This document shows, one piece after another, positions 9,075-18,030 of a stretch of 64,000 nt of DNA. The stretch is from the NCBI RefSeq assembly GCF_042879035.1, contig NZ_JBIAOU010000014.1:68310-132309 (forward strand). The letters are read 5' to 3'. The notes beneath the pieces were generated by a model. It had not been told where the DNA came from, did not search any database, and saw nothing but the letters and a program-made list of their open reading frames with translations. How positions within the stretch are numbered: the stretch's first letter is position 1; each line of letters starts with the position of its first letter. The translations under genes were made by a program, and so were the position numbers. Source of the stretch: Rhodococcus_G sp042879035. GTDB lineage: Bacteria > Actinomycetota > Actinomycetes > Mycobacteriales > Mycobacteriaceae.

Positions 9075-10511
9075 GTGAAACCTCTCGTCACCCCTCAGGC
9101 GAATGGAAAATCCATGGTCCACGATCGCGTGCACAATTCTCGGCGCGGATACCGGTCCCGTTTATCGGTACTCGCCCGCCCCTTCTCGGGTACGAGAGCG
9201 AAATCATGCGCCCTCGCCGCGAGCGTGCTCGTCGCCGCCGCAGCGGGTGGAATTGTCGCGCTGCCGTCCGCGGCGGTCGCCGCCACCCCGGGCACCGTGC
9301 GAACGTCCGGCGGACTGTGCCTCGACAACAAATGGGGCGTCACCACGAACGGCAATGCCGTGCAGGTGTACCAGTGCAACCAGTCACCCGCACAGAGCTG
9401 GACCATCGAGGCCGACGCCACGGTCAGGGTGCAGGGCCGGTGCCTGACACCCCAGAACAACCGTTCCGGGGCCGCACTCGTGGTCGACGGGTGCACCGGT
9501 GCCGCGAACCAGCGGTGGACACCGCGCGCCGACGGTTCCGTTGTCTCGCAAGCGAACGGGATGTGCGCGGAGAACCGCGACGGACGCGAGGTGAACGAGA
9601 ATCCGGTGGTCGTGCGCGCGTGCAGTGGCGCCGCGGCGCAGCGTTGGGTGTACTCCGGTGTGCCCGCGACGACCCCGACCACGACCGCCGTGCCCCCCAC
9701 GACCACGACCGCGACGGTTCCGCCCGTGCCGACGACCACCGTCGCGGCCCCGGTGTCACCCTCCGGCATCGCCGCGCCGCGCGGCAACCTGCCGGGCTGG
9801 CGGCAGATCTTCGTCGACGACTTCACGAAGGCCGCGGCGGTCGGAACGTGGGCGAATGCGTGCGACCCGGACAAGATCGTGTACACGGGCGCCGAGGGTC
9901 GGAAATGGCGCACCTATCCGAGTTGTTATCTCGACACCTATCAGAAACGGCCGTACCGACCGGACCAGGTGTTGAGTGTCGCCAATGGCGTCCTGAATTT
10001 CCATCTGCACCCGGTGGACGGCCTTCCCGCCGGCGCAAATCCTTCTCCGCTGATCGACGGAAACAGTCAGTACCAGACATTCGGCCGGTATTCGGCGCGA
10101 TTCAAGGTCGACAGCCCCGACCTGAGTGAGTACTACGTGGCCTGGTTGCTCTGGCCGCAGTCGGAGCGTTGGCCGCAGGACGGCGAATTCGACTTCCCCG
10201 AAGGCGGCCTCGCGGGGACGGCCGGTGGCTTCCATCACTACTCGGGTGCCGGGTCGTGCGTCGGTGGCTGCCAGGAGCTGGCCACCGACATCGGTGCCCG
10301 GTTCACCGACTGGCACACCTACACGATCGAGTGGTCGCCGGGCCGGATCCGCTACCTGCTCGACGACCGGGTGGTCCTCGACAGCACCGCGTGGGTGCCG
10401 TCCACGCCGATGCGGTGGCAGTTGCAGACCGAGACCAACGGCAACGGCTCACACAGTGGGAACCTGCTGGTCGACTGGGTGTCGGTGTGGGCGCGCGACA
10501 CGACGGTGTGA
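9075..10511 (+). CDS. secreted GH16 hydrolase with N-terminal ricin-type lectin domain
   Basis: 478 residues from GTG at 9075; ATG at 9114 (residue 14) is an alternative start. A long signal peptide ends near residue 70 (SAAVA-A). A ricin B-type beta-trefoil lectin (CBM13-like) spans about 73-193, with three QxW repeats at 107, 146 and 189. A Pro/Thr-rich linker follows (about 197-232), then a GH16 domain (about 239-475) with intact catalytic motif EFDFPE at 371-376. It should act outside the cell on a beta-glucan or galactan, with the lectin binding the polymer. It heads the plus-strand unit divergent from the glycan operon, and the next gene is another GH16. Confidence 0.88.
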   Translation: MKPLVTPQANGKSMVHDRVHNSRRGYRSRLSVLARPFSGTRAKSCALAASVLVAAAAGGIVALPSAAVAATPGTVRTSGGLCLDNKWGVTTNGNAVQVYQCNQSPAQSWTIEADATVRVQGRCLTPQNNRSGAALVVDGCTGAANQRWTPRADGSVVSQANGMCAENRDGREVNENPVVVRACSGAAAQRWVYSGVPATTPTTTAVPPTTTTATVPPVPTTTVAAPVSPSGIAAPRGNLPGWRQIFVDDFTKAAAVGTWANACDPDKIVYTGAEGRKWRTYPSCYLDTYQKRPYRPDQVLSVANGVLNFHLHPVDGLPAGANPSPLIDGNSQYQTFGRYSARFKVDSPDLSEYYVAWLLWPQSERWPQDGEFDFPEGGLAGTAGGFHHYSGAGSCVGGCQELATDIGARFTDWHTYTIEWSPGRIRYLLDDRVVLDSTAWVPSTPMRWQLQTETNGNGSHSGNLLVDWVSVWARDTTV

Positions 10512-10599
10512 CGGACGTCGTGACGTAGGGACACAATTCGGGGACGGGGGTCAGTAAGGTGACCCTCGGTCGACGTCCCCGTACCCCCTGGAGAATCAG

Positions 10600-11508
10600 A
10601 TGTCCCTGTCCTCGCGACAGTTCCGTCGGCGCGGCGGTGCCGCGGTGGCCGCCGCCACCGCGGTGCTGCTCGGCGTCCTCAACGCCCCGGCCGCCCAGGC
10701 CCAGTTGGCGCTCCCGTTCGGCAGCTCCGGCGGACCGTTCATCGGCGTGACCGGCACCCAGCCTGCGCCGCGTGACGCGCTGCCCGGCTGGCGGGAGATC
10801 TTCGTCGACGACTTCACGACGGACGCACCACTCGGCAGCTTCGCCAACGAGGACTGCAACAACCCCGGCAAGGTCGTCTACACCGGCACCGAGAACACCA
10901 AGTGGGTCACCTACCCCGAGTGCTACGTCGACACCTACCTCAAGAACCCCTACCGCGCCGACGAGGTCGTCAGCGTCCACGACGGCGTCATGGACTACTG
11001 GCTCCACGACGTCGACGGGCGTCGCGCCGGCGCCAACATGTCCCCGGTCGTCACCGGTGACAGCCAGGCGCAGACCTACGGCCGCTACTCGATGCGCATC
11101 AAGGTCGCGCAGCCCGGCGTCACCGGCTACCGGCTCGCGTCGCTGCTGTGGCCGCAGTCCGAGGTCTGGCCCGACGAGGGTGAGATCAACTTCCCCGAGG
11201 GTCCGCTCGTCGGCCCGATCTACGGCTTCCAGCACCACGCGGTCGCGGGCGCGGACCAGAACTCCCAGTCGCTCTCCCAGGTCGACCAGTCCGACTACGC
11301 GGACTGGCGCGTCGTGACGATCGAGTGGACGCCGACCGCCGTCCGCCTGATCCTCGACGGCAAGGTCCTGCTCGACGAGGACTACGGCATCCCGTACACC
11401 CCGATGCGCTGGCAGCTGCAGCTCGAGTCGAGCTTGTACCCGGCGATCGGCGGCGGCAACTTCCTCGTCGACTGGGTGACCGTGCATGCTTGGGACGGCG
11501 CGCAGTAG
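10600..11508 (+). CDS. secreted GH16-family protein with altered catalytic motif
   Basis: 302 residues with an Arg-rich N-terminus, hydrophobic core and AQA cleavage site near residue 34, so it is exported. The remainder is a single GH16 domain clearly paralogous to the upstream gene (shared LPGW-R-IFVDDF and the Tyr/Pro/Cys-rich segment after it). The catalytic motif reads EINFPE at 195-200: both glutamates are present but the central Asp is Asn197. It may be slow, a transglycosylase, or a binding protein. It lies 88 bp after the lectin-GH16 gene and ends at a strong hairpin. Confidence 0.86.
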   Translation: MSLSSRQFRRRGGAAVAAATAVLLGVLNAPAAQAQLALPFGSSGGPFIGVTGTQPAPRDALPGWREIFVDDFTTDAPLGSFANEDCNNPGKVVYTGTENTKWVTYPECYVDTYLKNPYRADEVVSVHDGVMDYWLHDVDGRRAGANMSPVVTGDSQAQTYGRYSMRIKVAQPGVTGYRLASLLWPQSEVWPDEGEINFPEGPLVGPIYGFQHHAVAGADQNSQSLSQVDQSDYADWRVVTIEWTPTAVRLILDGKVLLDEDYGIPYTPMRWQLQLESSLYPAIGGGNFLVDWVTVHAWDGAQ

Positions 11509-11526
11509 CAGTCGTCCGTGGCGCGC

Positions 11527-11560
11527 GTCGGCCCCGGGAGGTTCGCCTCCCGGGGCCGAC
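11527..11560. terminator. bidirectional hairpin terminator between GH16 gene and fumC
   Basis: Perfect 15-bp GC-rich stem (11527-11541 with 11546-11560) closed by a TTCG tetraloop. It lies between two convergent genes, 18 bp after one stop and 11 bp from the other. There is no clear T run, as is common in GC-rich actinobacteria. Confidence 0.8.
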
Positions 11561-11571
11561 CCGCGTTCGGG

Positions 11572-12981
11572 CTACTGCTGCCCGTCCACCCGCGTCATGG
11601 CGAGCACGTCGAGCCTGCGATCGAGTTCCTCCTCGGACAGGCCGTCGCCGATCAGTCCGCGGTCGACGACCGTCTGTCGAATCGTCTTGTGTTCCTTCAG
11701 TGCTTCCTTCGCGACCGCGGCGGCCTCCTCGTAGCCGATGGCCGAGTTCAGGGGCGTCACGATCGACGGTGACGACTCGGCCAGGGTGCGCAGGCGGTCG
11801 GTGTTCGCGACCAGGCCCTTGATGCACCGGTCGGCGAACAGCCGGGACACGTTGGCCAGCAACCGGATCGATTCGAGTACGTTGCGTGCCATCACCGGGA
11901 TGTAGACGTTGAGCTCGAAGGCGCCCGCCGCGCCGCCCCACGCCACCGTCGCGTCGTTGCCGACGACCTGCGCCGCGACCTGGGTGACCGCCTCGGGCAG
12001 AACCGGATTGACCTTTCCGGGCATGATCGAGCTGCCCGGTTGCAGGTCGGGAAGGTGCAACTCGCCGAGCCCGGTGAGCGGTCCCGATCCCATCCATCGA
12101 ATGTCGTTCGCGATCTTCGTCAGTGACACCGCGATCGTCCGCAGCGCGCCCGACACCTCGACGAGTCCGTCCCGCGCGGCCTGCGCCTCGAAGTGGTTGC
12201 GGGCCGGGGACAGTGCGTCGATGCCCGTCGATTCGACAAGTTGCGCAACGACTTTCGGGCCGAACCCGGCGGGCGCGTTGAGTCCCGTTCCGACGGCGGT
12301 GCCGCCGATCGGCAGCTCGCCGAGCCGGGGGAGCGTCGCGACGATCCGTTCGATTCCGGATTCCACCTGACGCGCGTAGCCGCCGAACTCCTGCCCGAGG
12401 GTCACGGGAACGGCATCCATCAGGTGCGTGCGCCCGGACTTGACCACCGTCTGCCACTCGGACGCCTTGTCTCCCAAGGCGAGTCGCAGGTGGTCCAGTG
12501 CCGGGATCAGGTCCTTGACCGTGGCCTCGGTGGCCGCGACGTGGGTCGCGGTGGGGAAGGTGTCGTTCGACGACTGCGACATGTTGACGTGGTCGTTGGG
12601 ATGGACCGTCACCCCGTTCGCCTGCGCGATGGAGGCGATCACCTCGTTGGCGTTCATGTTCGAACTGGTACCCGAGCCGGTCTGGAACACGTCGATCGGG
12701 AACTGGTCGTCGTGCCGGCCGTCGGCGATCTCGGTGGCAGCGGCGATGATTGCGTCGGCCCTGTCGTCGTCGAGCAGACCGAGATCCTTGTTGACCTGCG
12801 CGCACGCCGCCTTGAGCAGCCCGAGCGCCCGGATCTGTGCCCGTTCCAGGCCCCGGCCGGAGATGGGGAAGTTCTCGACGGCGCGCTGGGTCTGTGCACG
12901 CCACAGGGCGTCGACCGGAACCCGGACCTCGCCCATGGTGTCGTGCTCGATGCGGAACTGCGATGCGCTGTTCTCAGTCAT
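11572..12981 (-). CDS. fumC: class II fumarate hydratase
   Basis: 469 residues from ATG at 12981 (MTENSASQF). This start matches the usual length; the frame stays open further upstream without family similarity. It catalyses the reversible hydration of fumarate to L-malate in the TCA cycle and needs no metal. The superfamily signature GSSIMPGKVNP is at 316-326, and the substrate-site segments SGRTHLMDA (182-190) and TGSGTSSNMN (101-110) are present. It is followed on the far side by glpX, as in mycobacteria. A second, unrelated iron-sulfur fumarase is encoded at 60799-62496. Confidence 0.97.
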   Translation of the reverse strand: MTENSASQFRIEHDTMGEVRVPVDALWRAQTQRAVENFPISGRGLERAQIRALGLLKAACAQVNKDLGLLDDDRADAIIAAATEIADGRHDDQFPIDVFQTGSGTSSNMNANEVIASIAQANGVTVHPNDHVNMSQSSNDTFPTATHVAATEATVKDLIPALDHLRLALGDKASEWQTVVKSGRTHLMDAVPVTLGQEFGGYARQVESGIERIVATLPRLGELPIGGTAVGTGLNAPAGFGPKVVAQLVESTGIDALSPARNHFEAQAARDGLVEVSGALRTIAVSLTKIANDIRWMGSGPLTGLGELHLPDLQPGSSIMPGKVNPVLPEAVTQVAAQVVGNDATVAWGGAAGAFELNVYIPVMARNVLESIRLLANVSRLFADRCIKGLVANTDRLRTLAESSPSIVTPLNSAIGYEEAAAVAKEALKEHKTIRQTVVDRGLIGDGLSEEELDRRLDVLAMTRVDGQQ

Positions 12982-13071
12982 GAGCCTCAGCTTGCCACCG
13001 AAGCGGCCACGCTGCCTGTGCGCGCCTGCAGGTAGCGGGGCCACCAGAAGCGCGCACAGGCACGAAGTGCC

Positions 13072-14106
13072 TCAGGGCAGCGGCGGCTGCGCCCCGTCGA
13101 CACCGTCGAAGTTGATCGACGAGAACTCGTGCAGCTTCTCGAGACGGTGGTAGGCCTCGATCATGCGGACGGTGCCCGACTTGCTGCGCATCACGATCGA
13201 CTGCGTGGTCGCACCGCCGCCGTAGTACCGCACGCCCTTGAGCAGGTCGCCGTCGGTGACGCCGGTGGCGCAGAAGAAGATGTTGTCGCCGGTGACCAGT
13301 TCGTCGGTCCGCAGGACACGGTCCAGGTCGTGGCCCGCGTCGAGGGCCTTCTGCCGCTCGGCGTCGTCCTTGGGGGCCAGCTTGCCCTGCAGCGCGCCGC
13401 CCATGCAGCGCAGTGCCGCCGCGGCGATGATGCCCTCCGGCGTGCCGCCGATGCCGAGCAGCATGTCGACACCGGACTCGGGGCGCGCGGTCGCGATGGC
13501 ACCCGCGACGTCGCCGTCGGAGATCAGCCTGATGCGGGCGCCGGTGTCCCGGATCTCGCGGATGATGTCGGCGTGGCGCGGGCGGTCGAGGATCGTGACG
13601 GTCGTGTCCGACACCGAACGGTTCTTGGCCTTCGCGACGCGGCGGATGTTCTCCGCGACACCGGCGGACAGGTCGATCACGTCGGCGGCCTCCGGGCCGA
13701 CGGCGATCTTGTCCATGTAGAACACCGCCGACGGGTCGAACATCGCGCCGCGCTCGGCGACCGCGAGAACCGCGATCGACCCGGGTGCGCCCTTGCTCAT
13801 CAGGGTGGTGCCGTCGATGGGGTCGACCGCGACGTCGCACAACGGGCCGTCGCCGTTGCCGACCTCCTCGCCGTTGTAGAGCATCGGGGCCTCGTCCTTC
13901 TCGCCCTCACCGATGACGACGACGCCCTGCATCGAGACCGAGCTGACCATGTGCCGCATCGCGTCGACGGCGGCACCGTCGCCGCCCTCCTTGTCGCCGC
14001 GTCCGACCCAGCGACCGGCGGCCATCGCGGCAGCCTCGGTGACCCGCACCAACTCGAGGGCGAGGTTGCGGTCCGGTGCCTCGCGGTGACTCGTGCTGGC
14101 CGTCAT
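13072..14106 (-). CDS. glpX: class II fructose-1,6-bisphosphatase
   Basis: 344-residue GlpX-type phosphatase that makes fructose 6-phosphate for gluconeogenesis. Metal- and phosphate-binding motifs GEGEKDEAPML (67-77) and DPIDGTT (95-101) are intact, and the length is typical. It is upstream of fumC on the same strand with 90 bp between them, the arrangement known from M. tuberculosis (Rv1099c-Rv1098c). It is divergent from the DUF4245 gene across 160 bp that should carry both promoters. Confidence 0.96.
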   Translation of the reverse strand: MTASTSHREAPDRNLALELVRVTEAAAMAAGRWVGRGDKEGGDGAAVDAMRHMVSSVSMQGVVVIGEGEKDEAPMLYNGEEVGNGDGPLCDVAVDPIDGTTLMSKGAPGSIAVLAVAERGAMFDPSAVFYMDKIAVGPEAADVIDLSAGVAENIRRVAKAKNRSVSDTTVTILDRPRHADIIREIRDTGARIRLISDGDVAGAIATARPESGVDMLLGIGGTPEGIIAAAALRCMGGALQGKLAPKDDAERQKALDAGHDLDRVLRTDELVTGDNIFFCATGVTDGDLLKGVRYYGGGATTQSIVMRSKSGTVRMIEAYHRLEKLHEFSSINFDGVDGAQPPLP

Positions 14107-14266
14107 GGGCGTGCCTCCTCGCTGGCGGCGCGTTCGGGGCCGCCGTGGATGTGTCGGTGGGGGCGAAACGAATCTCGCGAGGTGATTCTCTCATTCCTGC
14201 ACGCCCGGAAGCGCACGGCGGGTACCGAGTGCCGACACCCCGGGCGGAGCTGGGATACTTGACAAC

Positions 14267-14833
14267 GTGGCCGGCAGCAAACCTCGTTATCTCCAGAACA
14301 ATCGCGACATCATCTGGTCGCTGATCCCGCTCGTCCTGTTCATGGTCGTCATCGCCGGAATCGCGAGGTCCTGCTCGTTCAGCCCGGGCGGTCCGACCGC
14401 CGGGCCGGTCCCGCAGTTCGACACGAACTCCGCGTTGGAGTTCGACGCGGCGGAACTGGACTTCCCGATCCGCAACCCCACCGTCCCCGACACCTGGCAG
14501 CCGAATTCGGGTAGCCGTGGCACCGCGACCGGTGCCGGCGGCGGGGATGTGAGCACCGTCGGCTACATCACCGACGCCGGACGCTACGTGCAGCTGAGCC
14601 AGTCGTCCGCGACCGAAGAGGCGCTGGTCCCGTGGGTGGCGGGCGACCCGCGGGCCTCCACCGGCGCCGAGCAGTTCGCCGGCAACTCCTGGGTTCAGTA
14701 CCCCGAGGAGGGCAGCGAACCGATCTGGGTCACCGACCTCGGCGACGTGCGCGTGCTCATCACCGGCAGCGGGTCCACCGAGGAATTCGGCCAGCTCGCC
14801 GAGGCGGTCGGACAGGCCCGGCCGCTGTCCTGA
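14267..14833 (+). CDS. DUF4245 membrane-anchored protein
   Basis: 188 residues from GTG at 14267. A cytoplasmic N-terminus is followed by one transmembrane helix (about 17-36) and a soluble extracytoplasmic domain containing IRNPTVPDTWQPNSG. This is the DUF4245 pattern of an actinobacterial family found next to glpX-fumC (compare Rv1100). Its function is unknown; position and topology suggest a conserved envelope protein. It converges on xseB with 2 bp between stops. Confidence 0.85.
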   Translation: MAGSKPRYLQNNRDIIWSLIPLVLFMVVIAGIARSCSFSPGGPTAGPVPQFDTNSALEFDAAELDFPIRNPTVPDTWQPNSGSRGTATGAGGGDVSTVGYITDAGRYVQLSQSSATEEALVPWVAGDPRASTGAEQFAGNSWVQYPEEGSEPIWVTDLGDVRVLITGSGSTEEFGQLAEAVGQARPLS

Positions 14834-14835
14834 CC

Positions 14836-15045
14836 CTAGTCCTCGTCGCCGCGCGCGAGGGCCTTCTCGACCCGCGCCCGCGCGCCCGCGAGGTGCTCCT
14901 CGCACCGCTTGGCCAGTGCCTCGCCGCGTTCCCACAGCGCCAGCGAGTGATCGAGGTCGAGACCGCCCTGTTCGAGCAGCTTGACCACCTCGGCCAGCTG
15001 GTCGCGGGCGGCCTCGTAGCCGAGCTCGGACACCGGTTCGTTCAC
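14836..15045 (-). CDS. xseB: exodeoxyribonuclease VII small subunit
   Basis: 69 residues starting at GTG 15045, preceded by an AGGAG ribosome binding site and overlapping the xseA stop by GTGA. The helical protein contains the family pattern LGYEAARDQLAEVVKLLEQG followed by LSLALWERGEAL-like residues (DHSLALWERGEALAK). It forms the small subunit of exonuclease VII, which degrades single-stranded DNA to oligonucleotides in repair. Translational coupling to xseA suits complex assembly. Confidence 0.95.
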   Translation of the reverse strand: MNEPVSELGYEAARDQLAEVVKLLEQGGLDLDHSLALWERGEALAKRCEEHLAGARARVEKALARGDED

Positions 15046-16328
15046 TTCTGCTCTCCTGACTTGTCCCTGCCCATGACCGCCGCGACCACGGCACCGTCCG
15101 CTACCCGGACCCGCAGCTGGGTGCCCGGCGGGGCGTCCTCCACCGACCGCAGCACCTCCGGATCCGACCCCGGCACCACGCGCTGCACGACCGCGTAGCC
15201 GCGGGCGAGGGTGGCCGCGGGCCCGAGCGTCGTCAGTCGGGCGGCCAGGTGCTCGAGCACCGTCGACTGGCCGTCGACCAGCCGCCGGACGTCCCGTCGT
15301 GCCGTCTCGCGCAGCCGTTCGACCTCCTCCGCGCGCCGCTCCACCGCGGCGAGCGGATCGGCGAGCACCGGCCGACTGCGCAGATCCGCGAGGGACCGCG
15401 CTTCCCGTGCCACCCAGTTCCGCAGTGCCGCCGCGGCGCGGTCCCGGAACTCCGCGACCAGGGCCTGCTCGGCGACGGCGTCGGGAACCACGCGCTTGGC
15501 CGCGTCGGTCGGTGTCGCCGCGCGCACGTCCGCGACCAGATCCGACAGCGGGGTGTCCGGTTCGTGTCCGATCGCGCTGATCACCGGTGTCGTGCAGGCG
15601 ACGATCGCGCGGCACAGCGTCTCGTCGGAGAACGGCAGCAGATCCTCCACGCTGCCTCCGCCGCGGGCGAGGATGATCACCTCGACGTCCGGGTCGGCGT
15701 CGAGGGCGGCGAGGGCTTCGACGATCTGTGCGGTCGCGGTCGGGCCCTGGACGGCGGTGTTGCGGATCGCGAAGCGCACCGCCGGCCAGCGTGCACCCGC
15801 GACGCTGAGGACGTCCCGTTCGGCGGCGCTGGCGCGGCCGGTGATCAGCCCGATGGTGCGGGGCAGGAACGGCAGCGGACGCTTGAGCCGAGGGTCGAAC
15901 AGGCCTTCCGCGGCCAGCAGCCCCCGCAGTCGCTCGATCCGCGCGAGCAGCTCACCGATCCCGACCGGACGGATCTCGGTGACCCGCAGCGAGACGGTGC
16001 CGCGGCCGGTGTAGAACGACAGCTTCCCGAACATCACGACCCGACTGCCCTCGGTCAGCGGAACGGGGCTGTCCCGGATCAGGTTCGGCGAACACGTCAC
16101 CGACAGCGACATGTCGGCCGACGGGTCCCGCAGGACGAGGAACGCGGTCCGGGTGCCGGGGCGGACGTTGATCTGCGTGATCTGTCCCTCGACCCAGATG
16201 CTGCCGAGCCGGTCGATCCACGCCGCGACCTTCGTCGACACCGAGCGGACGGGCCACGGGTTCTCGGCCGAGTTCGAGGTCTGCGCGGAGGGGCGGGTGC
16301 TCGGTGGGGTGGGGTTGGCCGCGGTCAC
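15042..16328 (-). CDS. xseA: exodeoxyribonuclease VII large subunit
   Basis: 428 residues. An N-terminal OB-fold for single-stranded DNA (about 25-125, with SIWVEGQITQ) precedes the nuclease domain, which carries the conserved segments ARGGGSVEDLLPF and AIGHEPDTPLSDLVAD, followed by a coiled-coil-rich C-terminal part that binds XseB. The GTG start at 16328 overlaps the stop of the upstream lipid-droplet-type gene (GTGA), and its own stop overlaps xseB, so three genes are coupled. It acts in mismatch and recombination repair. Confidence 0.96.
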   Translation of the reverse strand: MTAANPTPPSTRPSAQTSNSAENPWPVRSVSTKVAAWIDRLGSIWVEGQITQINVRPGTRTAFLVLRDPSADMSLSVTCSPNLIRDSPVPLTEGSRVVMFGKLSFYTGRGTVSLRVTEIRPVGIGELLARIERLRGLLAAEGLFDPRLKRPLPFLPRTIGLITGRASAAERDVLSVAGARWPAVRFAIRNTAVQGPTATAQIVEALAALDADPDVEVIILARGGGSVEDLLPFSDETLCRAIVACTTPVISAIGHEPDTPLSDLVADVRAATPTDAAKRVVPDAVAEQALVAEFRDRAAAALRNWVAREARSLADLRSRPVLADPLAAVERRAEEVERLRETARRDVRRLVDGQSTVLEHLAARLTTLGPAATLARGYAVVQRVVPGSDPEVLRSVEDAPPGTQLRVRVADGAVVAAVMGRDKSGEQK

Positions 16329-16909
16329 TTGGCGGTGGCGGAGGTGATCCGGTTGCCGAGCATCGTCTGGAACGGAGCCCGCGCCCGGGTGCGGTTCTCG
16401 TAGTCGAGGAGCGCGGTCAACTCGTCGACGGACAGCGTGCGCAGGCGTGCACGCAGCTGCGCCAGGGTGAGGTTGTCGTAGTCGAGGTACTCGGCGATCT
16501 CCGGGCGGGGGCCGGTGGGCGCGCCAACATCGTCGGCCCCGTCCTCGCCGTCCTCGCCGGCGGGGGCCATCGAGTACAGGGCGAAGCGGCCCTGGTTGGC
16601 GGGCGCGGACTCGGCGGTGCGGTCGTCCGGGGCGTTCCCGTTGCGGGGCGCCGGTGCGGGGGCGACGTCGTCGTCGAAGGTGGCCCAGGCGGGCTGCTCC
16701 TGCGTCTGGGGGAAGAACACCGCCAGCGCCTCGTCGCCCTTGATGGCGAGCGCCGTCACCGTCTGCTGGACGTGCATGCCCGTCTGCAGCACCTGGCTGA
16801 CCGCCGTCATCGGCAGCGCGGCGGCCGTCGCGGGCAGCTTCTGCACCTCTTCTACGAGGGTGACTGCGATACCGGCGGCCACGCGGGCAGCGAATGGGGG
16901 ACGGAACAT
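16325..16909 (-). CDS. lipid-droplet-associated protein family member
   Basis: 194 residues from ATG at 16909 (MFRPPFAARVAAG). The N-terminal 70 residues form an amphipathic, Ala/Val/Leu-rich helical region with many Thr and Gln. A disordered acidic and Pro-rich middle and a helical C-terminus (LAQLRARLRTLSVDELTALL) follow. The position between ispH and xseA matches Rv1109c; proteins of this type are annotated as lipid-droplet associated in rhodococci and mycobacteria, a name I recall from annotation rather than prove here. Its stop overlaps the xseA start. Confidence 0.65.
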   Translation of the reverse strand: MFRPPFAARVAAGIAVTLVEEVQKLPATAAALPMTAVSQVLQTGMHVQQTVTALAIKGDEALAVFFPQTQEQPAWATFDDDVAPAPAPRNGNAPDDRTAESAPANQGRFALYSMAPAGEDGEDGADDVGAPTGPRPEIAEYLDYDNLTLAQLRARLRTLSVDELTALLDYENRTRARAPFQTMLGNRITSATAK

Positions 16910-17013
16910 GGTCCTAGAGTGCACTACGAGGGCGTCATTTGGTAGCCGAGACGCGTCGGGCCCGCGGCGACCGTCGCGCCGGGGCGGGGCCACGGACCCC
17001 GTACCCTGGAGAC

Positions 17014-18030
17014 ATGTCTTCTGCTGTCCCCCTGAACCTCGGTATCACCGGCTCGGGCGCCGCCGACGCGGCGACCGGAAAGCGGGTCCTGCTCGCGGAA
17101 CCCCGCGGGTACTGCGCCGGGGTGGATCGTGCGGTCGAGACGGTCGAGCGGGCGCTCGAGAAGCACGGCGCCCCGATCTACGTCCGCAAGGAGATCGTCC
17201 ACAACCGGCACGTCGTGGACACCCTGTCCGAGCGTGGCGTCGTCTTCGTCGACGAGACGGACGAGGTTCCGGAGAGTTCGGTGCTGGTGTTCTCCGCGCA
17301 CGGTGTCTCGCCCGCGGTGCACGAGGCGGCGGCGGCCCGCGACCTGCACACCATCGACGCCACGTGCCCGCTGGTGACGAAGGTGCACCAGGAGGCCAAG
17401 CGGTTTGCTCGCGACGACTTCGACATCCTGCTGATCGGTCACGAGGGTCACGAGGAGGTCGAGGGCACGGCGGGTGAGGCCCCCGATCACGTGCAACTGG
17501 TCGACGGGCCCGACTCGGTCGACGCGGTGACCGTGCGCGACGAGAACAAGGTGATCTGGCTGTCGCAGACGACGTTGAGCGTCGACGAGACGATGGCCAC
17601 GGTGGCCCGGCTCCGCGAGAAGTTCCCGAAGCTGCAGGATCCGCCGAGCGACGACATCTGCTACGCCACCCAGAACCGGCAGGTGGCGGTCAAGGCGATG
17701 GCGCCGGAGTGCGATCTGGTGATCGTCGTCGGCTCCCGCAACTCGTCGAACTCGGTGCGGCTGGTCGAGGTGGCGCTCGGCGCGGGCGCGAAGGCCGCGC
17801 ACCTCGTGGACTACGCGCGCGAGATCGATCCCGCGTGGCTCGACGGCGTGCGCACGGTGGGCGTCACCTCGGGTGCGTCGGTGCCGGAAATCCTGGTCAG
17901 CGGTGTCCTCGAGCTGCTCGCAGGGCACGGTTTCGGGGACGTGCAGACGGTCACCACCGCAAACGAGACGCTCGTGTTCTCGTTGCCGCGGGAACTGCGC
18001 AAGCCGAACCCGGCGGGTGGTCAGCGGTAG
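17014..18030 (+). CDS. ispH: 4-hydroxy-3-methylbut-2-enyl diphosphate reductase (LytB)
   Basis: 338 residues from ATG at 17014, since family similarity begins just after this Met. It catalyses the last step of the non-mevalonate isoprenoid pathway, making IPP and DMAPP with a [4Fe-4S] cluster. The three cluster cysteines are visible as GYCAG (C34), DATCPL (C118) and DICYATQNRQ (C216), and the substrate-site GHEGHEE is at 142-148. The product feeds decaprenyl phosphate, menaquinone and carotenoids. It is divergent from the lipid-droplet gene, and its 3' end overlaps the convergent DUF6542 gene by 10 bp. Confidence 0.97.
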   Translation: MSSAVPLNLGITGSGAADAATGKRVLLAEPRGYCAGVDRAVETVERALEKHGAPIYVRKEIVHNRHVVDTLSERGVVFVDETDEVPESSVLVFSAHGVSPAVHEAAAARDLHTIDATCPLVTKVHQEAKRFARDDFDILLIGHEGHEEVEGTAGEAPDHVQLVDGPDSVDAVTVRDENKVIWLSQTTLSVDETMATVARLREKFPKLQDPPSDDICYATQNRQVAVKAMAPECDLVIVVGSRNSSNSVRLVEVALGAGAKAAHLVDYAREIDPAWLDGVRTVGVTSGASVPEILVSGVLELLAGHGFGDVQTVTTANETLVFSLPRELRKPNPAGGQR

